A stretch of DNA of 54,455 nt. Source: Bacteroidia bacterium. GTDB lineage: Bacteria > Bacteroidota > Bacteroidia > Flavobacteriales_D > JAUILH01. A program made the position numbers and the translations under genes. The stretch spans positions 1 to 54,455 of the forward strand of contig JAUILH010000010.1 of assembly GCA_030433115.1 (NCBI GenBank). Direction: 5' to 3'. Below the pieces are notes generated by a model. That model was not told the DNA's origin, did no database searches, and saw only the letters and a list, made by a program, of their open reading frames with translations. Every line of letters starts with the position of its first letter. The stretch's first letter is position 1. Of the stretch, positions 8,274 through 17,649 are shown in pieces.

Positions 8274-10486
8274 CCCTGTTTTACAAGACCGTTAAATCCT
8301 GGATTGTAGAAAACGGCACCCGGTCCGGCGTATCTTTGGTAAGACTGAAACAGGAAGTTGTTATCCAGTTGAGTGACCAGATAGTCAATTGCAAAGTTGG
8401 TTTTGTAGAGTTGGTATGGTGGTAATTTAAACGCTGGTTGAGCGTCTTTAGCTTCTGTTTTTGCAATCTTTTTCTCTTCGGCTTTTGTGTTGGTAATCTC
8501 GTCCAATTTGATGACTTCTTTCTCAAATTCGGGTGCATCATCTTCAAATTCGTAGTGATCTATGTTTATATCATCCCCTTCGCTAGATTCTTTTCCTACC
8601 TTAATGGTTTCTTTTTCAAACGGATTGTCTTTCATCTTCGGTTTTCCGCTGGTTTCGGCAATATACCTGGTGTGCTTCAAAAGGCTAGGATCAAAAGGTT
8701 TGTCTGCATCAGATTTCGACTTATAAAAATGGTATTTTCCATCTGCGAAAGTCATGAAACCAATTCTTCCGGAAGGCGCATGCATGTCGTACTGAAGTAC
8801 ATTGTACTTGTAATTACTTAAGGCATATTCGTTAGAAAAATAACGGTAATGAATGACGGTGTCAATGTAGGCGATGGCGCTGTCGTACTTAGCAACATAT
8901 CGGTTGAAAACACCATTTCTATCTGAGATATAACTGAAATTGATTTTGTCGTACTTGCATGGATGGAACTCATCGGCATCATCTGTATCCGTAATTTGTT
9001 GTAGAATTTGTCGTCTGTTTTTCTTCTTTACATCATAGATGAAGATGTCATAATCACCTCCAATCAATTGAGTCTCCTTTGCTTTCCTAGGTTTTTGAAT
9101 GGTGTCGCCCGGGCGGTTGGATGAGAAGATGATTTTGTCGGTGCCTTCCACAAAACTTGGGTGCAAATCATCATAAATGTCATCTGTTAATTGAACACGT
9201 GCTCTTGATACGCCCTTCAATAAATACAAATCTGTTTTCCCTTGATTGACACCCGACAGTACTATGCTGGTGCCATCGTCATTGTAGGCAAAATCAAGCA
9301 CCTTGTCCATATTGTTGAGAGGCAGTTTTGTGGTTTCTCCGTCATCAAGTGTGTAGATTTCCATATTCAGAAATCCTTTGAATTCTGTGAAGAAAGTCAG
9401 GGCATTCAAGGTAGGGTGCCAATTGATGACAGGGTATGAGTAATCTGTGGTTCTATCTAATTTGTAATCTTTCTTGTAGATTCTTTTGGCTTTACCTTCC
9501 CCTATGTCATAAATCCAGATTTTGTATTGTCCCAATTGGTTGGTTACATAGGCGGCATAACGACCATTCGGACTAATTTTGTATTGCGTGTATACCGCAT
9601 TTTTGAGTTGTTTGATCGGCAATTCTTCAAAGTCAACATCTAATTGAGATTGGTTGTCTGCCAAATACCTTTTCTTGTAGAAATTGATGTACTCATTGGA
9701 CAATGTGCTCAAATTCATGCCTAAAACAAACAAGAAGCCACTTTCAATATTTCGGCTAATTCTTGCCATGTAGAAAATCTGAGGCAATACTTTGGCACCA
9801 TATTTCTCAGCAATGAAATTCCATACAGAATGCCCGGCTAATTCAGCATCACGACCTTCCAGTTTATTGAATTGTGTGTAACGACCCGATAGGATGCCAT
9901 CCTTTACCTGGTTGTCAATTTTAGTGTTCCACCCTTTTCCAAGGTAAGCAGTGAAACCTTCGGTGTACCAGCTAGGCATTGAGAGGAGTGTGCTGCTTTT
10001 AATGGCGTCTTTCCAATTGTCTCCATACAGCATTTTTTGCACCATGATTTCGGAAATACCCGCTCTGATTTGCTCTTCAAAAGACCTGTGGTCTCCTTCG
10101 TAATAGACGAATAATTTCGATCCGCTAATCCTTGTAACGCCACCAATATTTGTAGACTCGTCCGTGGTGATGCCGATATTACTCATCTTGTAATCGGACT
10201 GGCGGTTGAATACTAAAATGTCGATTTTATCACTCAGGTTAAATTCGAAAAACTTTTGAAGCTCTTTGAGGTGTTTGTCCACAGATCTAGCCGCATAAGC
10301 CGCTATGTTTTCACCACCTGAATAGTAATAGACTTTAAATTTTTGGTAATGATGAAAACGCCATTCGAACCCTTTATATTGAACCCGATTTTTGCCAAAT
10401 TCCTGGTAGGAACCATTGTAAAACTGCGCGTTTGTAGTTACGCCAGCGATAGTCAGCATCAATATGAAAGAAAGCGTTTTAAGCAT
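8240..10486 (-). pseudogene. N-terminal part of a frameshifted peptidase-MA-like / TolB-propeller protein
   Basis: Starting at the ATG at 10486 (preferred over 10522 because it begins a clean signal peptide, LKTLSFILMLTIAGVTTNAQ), this frame encodes about 748 residues. A gluzincin-like peptidase-MA domain comes first. It keeps the downstream SWYTEGFTAYLG helix, but where HExxH is expected it reads SEIMVQKM, so it is probably catalytically dead. A TolB/PD40-type beta-propeller follows, with repeats such as SPNGRYAAYVTN and KIIFSSNRPGD. A charged linker rich in Glu/Lys comes next, then a few residues of the barrel domain before the frame breaks at 8273-8276 and stops 33 nt later. Probably a periplasm/outer-membrane protein of unknown role. 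Confidence 0.78.
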
Positions 10487-10557
10487 TGCAATACTTGATA
10501 TGTAAATATAACTAAAAACCAACGATCTTATTATTTTAGCAGGCAGATATCTAAATT

Positions 10558-11199
10558 ATGGCGGTAAAAAAAATCACTTTCAACCCTTTTCAGGAAAACA
10601 CCTATTTGATTTACGATGATAGCAAAGAATGTGTGATCATTGATCCCGGGTGTTATGAACCTCATGAAAAAGAAGCGTTGAAGGCTTTTATGGACTCTGA
10701 AGGCTTAAGACCGGTTCGACTATTAAACACCCATTGTCATATTGATCATGTATTGGGAAATGCGTTTGTCTCTGGAACCTGGGATTTGGATTTAGAGATA
10801 CACAAAGATGATTGGGTTACGTTAAAATCTGTGAGTAATTATTGCCATCTGTATGGTTTTGATGCCTATGAATTGTCTCCCGAGCCAAAGCGTTTTTTGG
10901 AGGCAGGTGATGTCATCTCCTTTGGAAATACGCAATTGGATGTAGTTTTTGTGCCTGGGCATGCACCTGGACACGTTGCCTTTGTGAACCATAAAGACAA
11001 TTATGTTATTAATGGAGATGTGCTGTTTAACGGCAGCATAGGAAGAACAGACCTGCCCGGAGGAGATATCCGCATTTTAGAAAAATCCATTCGTGAAGTG
11101 ATGTATGCTTTACCTGATAGTTACACGGTTTATTGCGGACACGGCCCCGAAACGACCATTGGCGATGAGAAACGCGGAAACGCATTTTTCAGGGCATAA
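10558..11199 (+). CDS. MBL-fold metallo-hydrolase (glyoxalase II-like)
   Basis: This is a cytoplasmic metallo-beta-lactamase-fold hydrolase of 213 residues. The metal-binding motif THCHIDH is at about residues 58-64. VPGHAPGHVAF, with the third-site His, lies at about 130-140, followed by NGDVLFNGSIGRTDLPGG with the bridging Asp, and CGHGP near the end. Length and motifs match the short thiol-ester-hydrolase/GloB-like group widespread in Bacteroidota; the actual substrate is uncertain. It is divergent from the propeller protein and convergent with the TerB-like gene, and its stop codon lies in the A-run flanking the shared hairpin. Confidence 0.88.
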   Translation: MAVKKITFNPFQENTYLIYDDSKECVIIDPGCYEPHEKEALKAFMDSEGLRPVRLLNTHCHIDHVLGNAFVSGTWDLDLEIHKDDWVTLKSVSNYCHLYGFDAYELSPEPKRFLEAGDVISFGNTQLDVVFVPGHAPGHVAFVNHKDNYVINGDVLFNGSIGRTDLPGGDIRILEKSIREVMYALPDSYTVYCGHGPETTIGDEKRGNAFFRA

Positions 11200-11226
11200 A
11201 AAAACCACGTTCACAAGAACGTGGTT
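11198..11226 (-). terminator. Intrinsic terminator of the TerB-like gene (possibly bidirectional)
   Basis: AACCACGTTC (11203-11212) pairs perfectly with GAACGTGGTT (11217-11226) around an ACAA loop. On the minus strand the 10-bp stem is followed by a run of seven T, the form of a rho-independent terminator. On the plus strand there is no T-run, so for the MBL gene it is only a 3'-end hairpin. Confidence 0.75.
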
Positions 11227-11309
11227 AAAGAAAAATACTACTCTACGCTGCACTAAGAAATTTATTTGAGACGTATGCCTCTCGTAAAGCACTCAGTGGT
11301 GGCGCAAAA

Positions 11310-11729
11310 CTAAATTAAGCTCTCAACAATTTCATCTTCCGTCTTACCGTCTTCCATGCCATTAACGGTGGCATCAACAGCATCTAAAATATCTTCATCA
11401 CTGAAGCCAAGCGCAACACCATATTTCTGCAAAAGAGAAATTTCGTCGTCATCGAATACGCCATCTGCATTGACCATTTCAACCAGATTTACCAATCTTC
11501 TGAAACGTTCTTCTTTAGATACTGGTGGGTTGGTTTCATAGTTCTCAGGTTTGTCAAGAATTTCCTGAGCTTGCTCCATGCTCAAGCCAATGTGTTTGGC
11601 AATTTTCTGAAGCAAATCACTTTCTTCAATAGAAACGTGGCCGTCTGCGCGGGCTATCATTACCAGGTTTTTGAAATGACCTTTGTGTTGTTTTCTTTCT
11701 CCGCTTTCGAATAAATCTGCAATAGACAT
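11310..11729 (-). CDS. TerB-family protein
   Basis: This 139-residue soluble all-alpha protein belongs to the TerB (tellurite-resistance-associated) superfamily. Two related helical repeats each carry an acidic loop, ARADGHVSIEE at about residues 26-36 and VNADGVFDDDE at about 89-99. They resemble the metal-binding acidic loops known in TerB. No other ter gene is nearby, so a role in tellurite resistance should not be assumed; stand-alone TerB proteins in Bacteroidota are of unknown function. The gene is monocistronic, with a strong terminator about 85 bp downstream. Confidence 0.8.
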   Translation of the reverse strand: MSIADLFESGERKQHKGHFKNLVMIARADGHVSIEESDLLQKIAKHIGLSMEQAQEILDKPENYETNPPVSKEERFRRLVNLVEMVNADGVFDDDEISLLQKYGVALGFSDEDILDAVDATVNGMEDGKTEDEIVESLI

Positions 11730-11829
11730 TTTTCTGACTTTTTATCGTGATGATTCTATTTGATTTTAGAATCGGGTCGTAAATGTAATTAAAATTGAAT
11801 GCATGGATCAATTATTCTCAAAGAATATT

Positions 11830-12648
11830 TTAAGCATTTTCAATTACTCGTCTTGGGTAAGGTGCCTGGAAACCGGCGTCACCTAAAGCCTTCTTAATCT
11901 CGCCGCGCATTCCCCAGTGAACATCCCAATAATCTTCGACTGTTGTGTAAGGTAAAGCGGTTAAAATAACGGCATTTTCACTGAGTTCAGAAATGTATAC
12001 AGACGGTTTAGGATCTTGAAGTACCAGTTGAGAATCCTGAAGGACTTTTAAAGCAATTTCTCTGGCTTTGTCAGCGTCAGCTTCATATCTTACCGCGAAA
12101 TTAAAATCGGCTCGTACATTTCCTTTTCTCGAATAATTAACAATGTTGCCTCCGGCTAACGGACCATTTGGAATGATGACTGTTTTATTTTGAAAGGTTT
12201 CGATCACAGTAACAAAGACGGAAATCTCTTTTACAAATCCCATTTCTCCTTGGGCTTCTATCAAATCTCCAACTTTGAACGGTCTGAATACCAACAATAG
12301 AATCCCTCCCGCAAAATTGGCCAAACTTCCCTGGAAAGCCATGCCAATTGCCAGTCCAGCTGCACCCAAAACTGCAATAAATGAAGTGGTCTCAATGCCA
12401 ATTTGTCCAGCTACCGCAATAAAGAGCATCAATTTGAGCATGAAAGCACTTAGGGTGATCAAAAACGGCTTTAGTGTGGCGTCAATTTGTCTTTTTTCAA
12501 GTGCCTTACCAATGAATTTCACCAATTTTCTAATGATGAACAGACCAACGATGAGGGTAACAATTCCCATAATTAAACGTGGCCCCCAGGAGCCCAACGC
12601 CCCTCCTAAATTTTCTACGAAAGATTCTTTTAATGTATCCCAATTCAT
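11830..12648 (-). CDS. Small-conductance mechanosensitive channel, MscS family
   Basis: This inner-membrane channel of 272 residues opens under membrane tension to release solutes on hypo-osmotic shock. Three N-terminal transmembrane helices are visible; the third is the Gly/Ala-rich pore helix GAAGLAIGMAFQGSLANF. The conserved beta domain follows (VFRPFKVGDLIEAQGEMGFV, then TVIIPNGPLAGGNIVNYSR) and the C-terminal alpha/beta vestibule. Length is close to E. coli MscS (286). It has its own 5' gap and is not overlapped by neighbours. Family certain; conductance class inferred from length. Confidence 0.93.
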   Translation of the reverse strand: MNWDTLKESFVENLGGALGSWGPRLIMGIVTLIVGLFIIRKLVKFIGKALEKRQIDATLKPFLITLSAFMLKLMLFIAVAGQIGIETTSFIAVLGAAGLAIGMAFQGSLANFAGGILLLVFRPFKVGDLIEAQGEMGFVKEISVFVTVIETFQNKTVIIPNGPLAGGNIVNYSRKGNVRADFNFAVRYEADADKAREIALKVLQDSQLVLQDPKPSVYISELSENAVILTALPYTTVEDYWDVHWGMRGEIKKALGDAGFQAPYPRRVIENA

Positions 12649-12757
12649 AACAATTGATTTTTAGTTTCTATGAATTTACAATAACTGACATGGTCTGGTA
12701 AATGCATTCTGTTATTGACCTGCAAAGTCGGTATGTCGCAAGAAAATGTCGATAAAC

Positions 12758-12785
12758 AAAAAAGCCACTCTCAAAAGGAGTGGCT
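12758..12785 (-). terminator. Intrinsic terminator of the DUF3078 gene
   Basis: AGCCACTC (12763-12770) pairs with GAGTGGCT (12778-12785) around a 7-nt loop. On the minus strand the stem is followed by six T, 22 bp past the DUF3078 stop codon. Confidence 0.8.
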
Positions 12786-12807
12786 CTTAAAAACTATTAA
12801 TTCGGTT

Positions 12808-13869
12808 TTAGAACTTGTAAACAAAACCTAAACCAGTTACCCATTTGAATTGGGTGCCCGGACCATATGTTGTGTTGATCAGGTTGTTATTGGCATCATA
12901 GGTGTTGGTTGGTCTACTGTCAATGTCATGATCATAGATCAAGTGAGTTCCAGTGGTAAAGTTGAAATATCTCATGAATTGGAAAGACAACAATGTTTCC
13001 CAACTCACATCAATGTTCTGAGGGTTTTCCAGGTAGTTGGAGAACAAGTCAACTTTGGTCATGAAGCTCATAGATTCAGTTACCACGTCTTTATCTTTTA
13101 CCTTTTTAGTGGCTTCCATGATTTTCTTTTGAAGCGACATTTTTACATATCCCCCGACTTCATACCTGATTCTCTTTCCTTCTTCTACACCGAATGCGCC
13201 TGCATTAGACAAAATTTCATCATTCACTATCGTCGTTTTAGACGTGATTGGAGAGATGAACAAAGAGAAGGTAGCAGCCTTAGGGTTATCCTTATCAACA
13301 GGTGGTCTGAAATCCAAACCAATGGAAGCAATCACATACCCTGGTGCTAAAAAGTTAGAAATTCTTAAACTGTCGTTATTAGAGTCTTCCGGATTGGCAA
13401 AACCAGGTGCAAATTGAGACCTGAAATTTAGCAGACCAGAGTAGTACCAGTTTGAGAATGCTTTTCTACCAAATTTTGAAGAAAGATCAATTCTGTCATC
13501 GCTCTTAAACATCAAGCTGTTGTCTACATTGTCGTTAGGGTCTGAATCAAAACGATTGACGATTCCGTATCCCAGGTTTAAGCTGTTGTCCCAGGTTTTT
13601 CCATCCCAGGCTCTATTTGCAAATAAAGACAATAGAGCTTTTCCGGAAACCGAGTTCAAACCACCTCCGGCCCAGTTTTTAAGGAATACATTGGAGAAGT
13701 CCATGGTGATAACACCGCCTGCATCCCAAAGTGAATCACGTTTAGCCTTAGATTCTTGTTTTCTAAGTTCATCCATGGTTTTGTCTGCTTCCTTATCACC
13801 TAGTCCGCCTACTTGAGCAGAGCTTAAAAACGGAAGGCACAATCCCGCTACAATCAATAATCTTTTCAT
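12808..13869 (-). CDS. DUF3078 domain-containing outer-membrane protein
   Basis: The predicted protein has 353 residues with a signal peptide (KRLLIVAGLCLPFLSSAQ). A short charged linker (EADKTMDELRKQESKAKRD) follows, then a DUF3078 region beginning WDAGGVITMDFSNVFLKNWAGGG. Many amphipathic beta strands and an aromatic C-terminus (GLGFVYKF) indicate an outer-membrane beta-barrel. The family is common in Bacteroidota and of unknown function. It is a single gene with a strong terminator. Family assignment is good; the barrel is inferred. Confidence 0.83.
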   Translation of the reverse strand: MKRLLIVAGLCLPFLSSAQVGGLGDKEADKTMDELRKQESKAKRDSLWDAGGVITMDFSNVFLKNWAGGGLNSVSGKALLSLFANRAWDGKTWDNSLNLGYGIVNRFDSDPNDNVDNSLMFKSDDRIDLSSKFGRKAFSNWYYSGLLNFRSQFAPGFANPEDSNNDSLRISNFLAPGYVIASIGLDFRPPVDKDNPKAATFSLFISPITSKTTIVNDEILSNAGAFGVEEGKRIRYEVGGYVKMSLQKKIMEATKKVKDKDVVTESMSFMTKVDLFSNYLENPQNIDVSWETLLSFQFMRYFNFTTGTHLIYDHDIDSRPTNTYDANNNLINTTYGPGTQFKWVTGLGFVYKF

Positions 13870-13982
13870 GTCAATTTTAAATTACGGCACAAAAGAAGTA
13901 ATTAAATCTTAGACACTTAAGAATTTTTCGATTTCCGGTTAAGTGAACCTAACCAAACAGCACGAATCTACGATAAACGGTA

Positions 13983-14813
13983 TTATTGATAGTTGGGATC
14001 GTCCGGGCGACTGTTTGCCGGATCATACACAGGCGGACAATCATTCGTATTTTGTTTCAACCAGCCAAAGCGTACGCTAAAAATAAGCGGTCTATATGCG
14101 CTCATGAACTTATTGACCTTTGGTCTGAAATCCGTCCAGGGATTGATATTGAATATTGGGGTTTCAACCGAAGGGATGATGAAAAATTCGTCATTAATTT
14201 TGATGCCTAATCCCAACTTGTAGTGCAGTTGAGCCCATAATCTTGGTAGGTCTACATCATTTCGGTACGGACCGGAAATGTTATCTGATTTAACAATAAT
14301 TGAGTAATCTACATTGGCACCAAGGCTGTTTTGAATGAATAAGCGGTTGGTAAGTTGTAAAATATTATTGAAATTGACGTAAGCCAGAATATTATGATTG
14401 GCAAACTTCCCGGAACCAGATTCTGTCGCGTAGGGTGTTTCGCTTGGAGAATTGTACCATTCACCCTCATAACTTTCTTTTCCTCTAAGTCCTTTGTAGG
14501 CTAAACCGTAGTCCATATATGGGAACAACCTGCTATACTTGAAAATGCGGTGTCTACCGGCTTCTAAATACAAGCCGATTCTTCCTCCAGGATCATGAAT
14601 GGCGTCATAGGAGATATTCCCATTCTTATAAAGCTCTTCCCGCGTATTTCGGAATCTGGTTCCCATAAATGTGATGCCAGGTGCAAAGTTCCAGCCGCTT
14701 AATTTCATGAAACCATTGCGTCTCACCAATTCAGTCTTATTGTTTTTATAGGCATATTGAGATTGTCCTGAAAGGGACACTATGCATAGGCTAATGATGA
14801 GGAAATATTTCAT
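13983..14813 (-). CDS. Exported beta-barrel-like protein of unknown function, last gene of the kyn operon
   Basis: The predicted protein has 276 residues from the ATG at 14813, chosen because it overlaps the kmo stop as ATGA and opens a signal peptide (KYFLIISLCIVSLSGQSQ); a GTG at 14822 is possible. The mature part has repeated amphipathic strands with aromatic ends (LFIQNSLGANVDYSIIV, PLIFSVRFGWLKQN) typical of small outer-membrane barrels. Its last 15 residues are Pro/Asp-rich. Translational coupling to kmo links it to the kynurenine operon, but there is no evidence that it handles tryptophan metabolites. No family recognised. Confidence 0.72.
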   Translation of the reverse strand: MKYFLIISLCIVSLSGQSQYAYKNNKTELVRRNGFMKLSGWNFAPGITFMGTRFRNTREELYKNGNISYDAIHDPGGRIGLYLEAGRHRIFKYSRLFPYMDYGLAYKGLRGKESYEGEWYNSPSETPYATESGSGKFANHNILAYVNFNNILQLTNRLFIQNSLGANVDYSIIVKSDNISGPYRNDVDLPRLWAQLHYKLGLGIKINDEFFIIPSVETPIFNINPWTDFRPKVNKFMSAYRPLIFSVRFGWLKQNTNDCPPVYDPANSRPDDPNYQ

Positions 14814-16153
14814 TCTTTGCACAAATCTAGTAAGGTGTTTTCAATGTCTTCACTCTGCCAATTTTCGGTGATGTGAGGCATTTGCATAATTTTATCCATT
14901 ATGGCAGACTGTCTTTTTCCGGCAGCCCACGCCTCTGAGTATCTAATATCCGAAAAGGTAACTTGACTGTATAAAGGTAGCCATTTATCCGGATGCTTTT
15001 CCGAGAACCAGGCCTCAATCTTTTTTCTCAATAAGAACATGGGGTCACCAACGTAGTCCCTCATCACATGATAGTTGTAAAGAGACAGGTCTTGAATGGC
15101 ATCACCATCTGGTTTCCGTTCCTTTTGATATTCATCAAGCACGGTGTCCCAATCATCGCCATACTGTTGCATCATGCGCCAGAGAACAGTGCAATCCTCA
15201 AAGCCTGCGTTCATTCCCTGACCGTAGAAAGGGACTGTGGCATGAGCGGCATCACCCATCAAAGCGGTCTTTCCATATTTCCATGGGTATGATCTCATGA
15301 TGGCAAGTGATGATAAAGGGTGTTGATGCCAATTTTCAATCAAATTTGGCATCATGTCGTAAAAATCCGGGAAAGTGTCTTTGAAGAAATGCTTAACGTC
15401 TTCATCGTTCTTGAGCGAGGAGAAGGAATTATCTCCTTCAAATGGCATAAATAAGGTGCAGGTAAATGAACCGTCTTCATTGGCCAGGGCAATCAACATA
15501 AAACGACCTCTGGGCCAGATGTGGAGACAGTTTTTGTCCATTTTGTAAGAACCATCTTCGTTTGCGGGTAGTAATAGCTCTTTGTAGCCATCGTCAATGT
15601 AGTCTTGAGAATAGTCGAACCGATCTTCTTTTTGCATGCCATTGTATCTAACAGCGCTATAGGCACCATCTGCACCAAACACCACATCCGCTTCATCGGT
15701 AAAACGCTCACCCGTGTCGCTGTTTTCAAGATGTACCCGACCTTCGTATAGATCTACATCAATGCATTTGTGGTTGTAGAAAATCTTGGCCTTGCCTTCT
15801 TTTTCTGCAATGTCCATCATGCGGGCATTGAGGCCACCTCTGGAGACAGAATAAATAGCTTCTCCTTCTTTACCGTAAGGTTGGTAGGTGCAGTTGCCTT
15901 CAAGGTCGTGCATCATTCTTCCTGTCATTGGAATGGCAATGTCTTGAATCTTGGTGTCAACACCAACAGTTTTAAGCGCTTTCCAGCCTCTATTAGAAAG
16001 CGCCAGATTAATTGATTTACCAGCACTAATTTCGGCGTTTCGAATATCAGGTCTTCTCTCATAAACAGTTACGGAGTAGCCTGCCTTAGATAAGTAAACT
16101 GACCACAATGATCCTACCAAACCGGCGCCTACTACAATTGCTTTCTTTTCCAT
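14810..16153 (-). CDS. kmo: Kynurenine 3-monooxygenase
   Basis: This FAD- and NADPH-dependent hydroxylase converts L-kynurenine to 3-hydroxykynurenine in tryptophan degradation and quinolinate/NAD synthesis. The FAD Rossmann motif VVGAGLVGSLWSVYLSKAG begins about five residues from the start. The second FAD motif GDAAHATVPFYGQGMNAGFE is in the C-terminal half. Length (447 residues from 16153) fits the family. The ATG at 16153 was chosen because it comes 1 bp after the stop codon of the upstream small gene; the longer frame to 16186 would overlap that gene by 32 bp. The C-terminal membrane anchor of mammalian KMO is absent. Confidence 0.94.
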   Translation of the reverse strand: MEKKAIVVGAGLVGSLWSVYLSKAGYSVTVYERRPDIRNAEISAGKSINLALSNRGWKALKTVGVDTKIQDIAIPMTGRMMHDLEGNCTYQPYGKEGEAIYSVSRGGLNARMMDIAEKEGKAKIFYNHKCIDVDLYEGRVHLENSDTGERFTDEADVVFGADGAYSAVRYNGMQKEDRFDYSQDYIDDGYKELLLPANEDGSYKMDKNCLHIWPRGRFMLIALANEDGSFTCTLFMPFEGDNSFSSLKNDEDVKHFFKDTFPDFYDMMPNLIENWHQHPLSSLAIMRSYPWKYGKTALMGDAAHATVPFYGQGMNAGFEDCTVLWRMMQQYGDDWDTVLDEYQKERKPDGDAIQDLSLYNYHVMRDYVGDPMFLLRKKIEAWFSEKHPDKWLPLYSQVTFSDIRYSEAWAAGKRQSAIMDKIMQMPHITENWQSEDIENTLLDLCKE

Positions 16154-16154
16154 C

Positions 16155-16337
16155 CTATAGTTTTCTTTTGTCATCCCAATGCTCACGGTACTTGTTGTCG
16201 AAATACTTACCTGGCTTTGGTCTTGCTTTTCTTTTTTGCATGGCTACAGAGATTCGCCACAGAACAATTCCGGCAATCAGGGCGAAAAAAGTGTAGACCA
16301 CTAAATTTCCAAACTCGCTAAATTCTTTATCTGTCAT
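16155..16337 (-). CDS. 60-residue single-span membrane protein between kynU and kmo
   Basis: This small protein has one hydrophobic helix at about residues 12-30 (LVVYTFFALIAGIVLWRI). A strongly basic tail follows (QKRKARPKPGKYFDNKYREHWDDKRKL), predicting a short N-terminus outside and a positively charged C-terminus in the cytoplasm. It is locked between its neighbours: its ATG starts 2 bp after the kynU stop and kmo starts 1 bp after its own stop. That tight spacing is the main evidence that it is translated. I recognise no family. It may simply tether the cytoplasmic enzymes to the membrane, but that is speculation. Confidence 0.65.
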   Translation of the reverse strand: MTDKEFSEFGNLVVYTFFALIAGIVLWRISVAMQKRKARPKPGKYFDNKYREHWDDKRKL

Positions 16338-16339
16338 AG

Positions 16340-17617
16340 TTATCGGGCTGCTTGTTCCAGCAATTTAGCAAATTGATATACGTCTTCAAATGAGTTGTAC
16401 AATGGGACAGGTGCAACTCTAATTACATTAGGTTCTCTCCAGTCTGCCACAACGCCATTGTCCGATAAATAATCGAATAGTTCCTTTCCTTTTCCGTGGC
16501 ACAGAATGGATAACTGAGCTCCTCTTTCTGCCAGGTTTTTAGGTGTGATGATCTCAAAATTACAGTTTGCATTCTCATTGGATACTTTTTCAATACAGAA
16601 TTCGAGATAGGCTGTGAGGTCATCACTTTTTGCTCTCAATTTTTCCATGCCTACTTCATCAAAAATGTCCAAAGACGCTTTATGTGCGGCCATAGAAATA
16701 ACTGGCGCATTGCTGAGTTGCCAGCCTTCAGCACCTTCCATCGGTACAAAACCAGGCTCCATCTGGAATCTGGTTGATTTATCATAACCCCACCACCCGG
16801 CAAATCTTGGTAACTTTGGACTGTTTGCATGTTTCTCATGGACGAACATTCCGGAAACACCACCCGGTCCTGAGTTCAAGTATTTGTAAGAACACCATGC
16901 GGCAAAATCCACCTGCCACTCATGGAGTTTTAAAATCACGTTTCCGGCAGCATGCGCCAGGTCAAAGCCAACAAGCGCTCCAGCCTCATGCCCCGCCCGA
17001 GTGATACTTTCCATATCAAATAATTGTCCCGAATAATAGTTCACACCACCAATCATAACCAATGCCAGGTCTGCTTTGTTCGCTTCAATGGCGTCTAATA
17101 TATCTTCATGTCTAATCAGGTGTTCTCCATCTCTGGGCGCGACTTCAATAATGGCATCATCAGGAGCGTAACCGTGAAATTTCACCTGACTTTCTAAGGC
17201 ATATTGATCAGATGGAAACGCTTTAGCTTCACATAGGATTTTGTAGCGCCCTTTGGTGGGTCTGTAAAAAGACACCATCAATAAGTGCAAGTTGGTAGTT
17301 AAACTGTGTGTAATAACAACTTCTTTGTTCTTTGCACCAACAATTCTGGCAGCTTGTTCAGTTAAAATTTCGTGGTATGAGAACCAGGGATTTTTGGCAT
17401 GAAAGTGTCCTTCTACACCATATTTAGACCAGTCATTCAGTTCTTGTTTGATGTAGTTATCTACCACCTTGGGTTTCAGGCCCAGGGAATTCCCTGTAAA
17501 ATAAATACAGGCGTGATCTGTGAAATCTGGCATTGAAAAACGGTCTCTATAAGCGCTTAGCGCGTCATTTTGATCCAATTCTTTCGCACCAGCTTCACTA
17601 AAAATAAATTTACTCAT
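16340..17617 (-). CDS. kynU: Kynureninase
   Basis: This PLP-dependent hydrolase cleaves kynurenine or 3-hydroxykynurenine to anthranilate or 3-hydroxyanthranilate plus alanine. It has 425 residues, the family length. The PLP-binding Asp is in GFDLAHAAGN (Asp219) and the Schiff-base Lys in WCSYKYLNSGPGG (Lys245). It is the first gene of the operon kynU - small membrane protein - kmo - barrel protein, with a consensus -7 element 33 bp upstream. With kmo the product would be 3-hydroxyanthranilate; tryptophan dioxygenase and 3-hydroxyanthranilate dioxygenase genes are not in this window. Confidence 0.95.
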   Translation of the reverse strand: MSKFIFSEAGAKELDQNDALSAYRDRFSMPDFTDHACIYFTGNSLGLKPKVVDNYIKQELNDWSKYGVEGHFHAKNPWFSYHEILTEQAARIVGAKNKEVVITHSLTTNLHLLMVSFYRPTKGRYKILCEAKAFPSDQYALESQVKFHGYAPDDAIIEVAPRDGEHLIRHEDILDAIEANKADLALVMIGGVNYYSGQLFDMESITRAGHEAGALVGFDLAHAAGNVILKLHEWQVDFAAWCSYKYLNSGPGGVSGMFVHEKHANSPKLPRFAGWWGYDKSTRFQMEPGFVPMEGAEGWQLSNAPVISMAAHKASLDIFDEVGMEKLRAKSDDLTAYLEFCIEKVSNENANCNFEIITPKNLAERGAQLSILCHGKGKELFDYLSDNGVVADWREPNVIRVAPVPLYNSFEDVYQFAKLLEQAAR

Positions 17618-17649
17618 CCCAATTAAGTTCTAACTTTACATTTCAATAT

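Noticed and set aside
11310..11729. Tellurite-resistance operon
   Set aside because: Only a stand-alone TerB-fold protein is present; no terC, terD or terZ genes are nearby.
12850..13350. 166-codon plus-strand frame inside the DUF3078 gene
   Set aside because: Antisense shadow of a gene with a signal peptide and a recognised domain.
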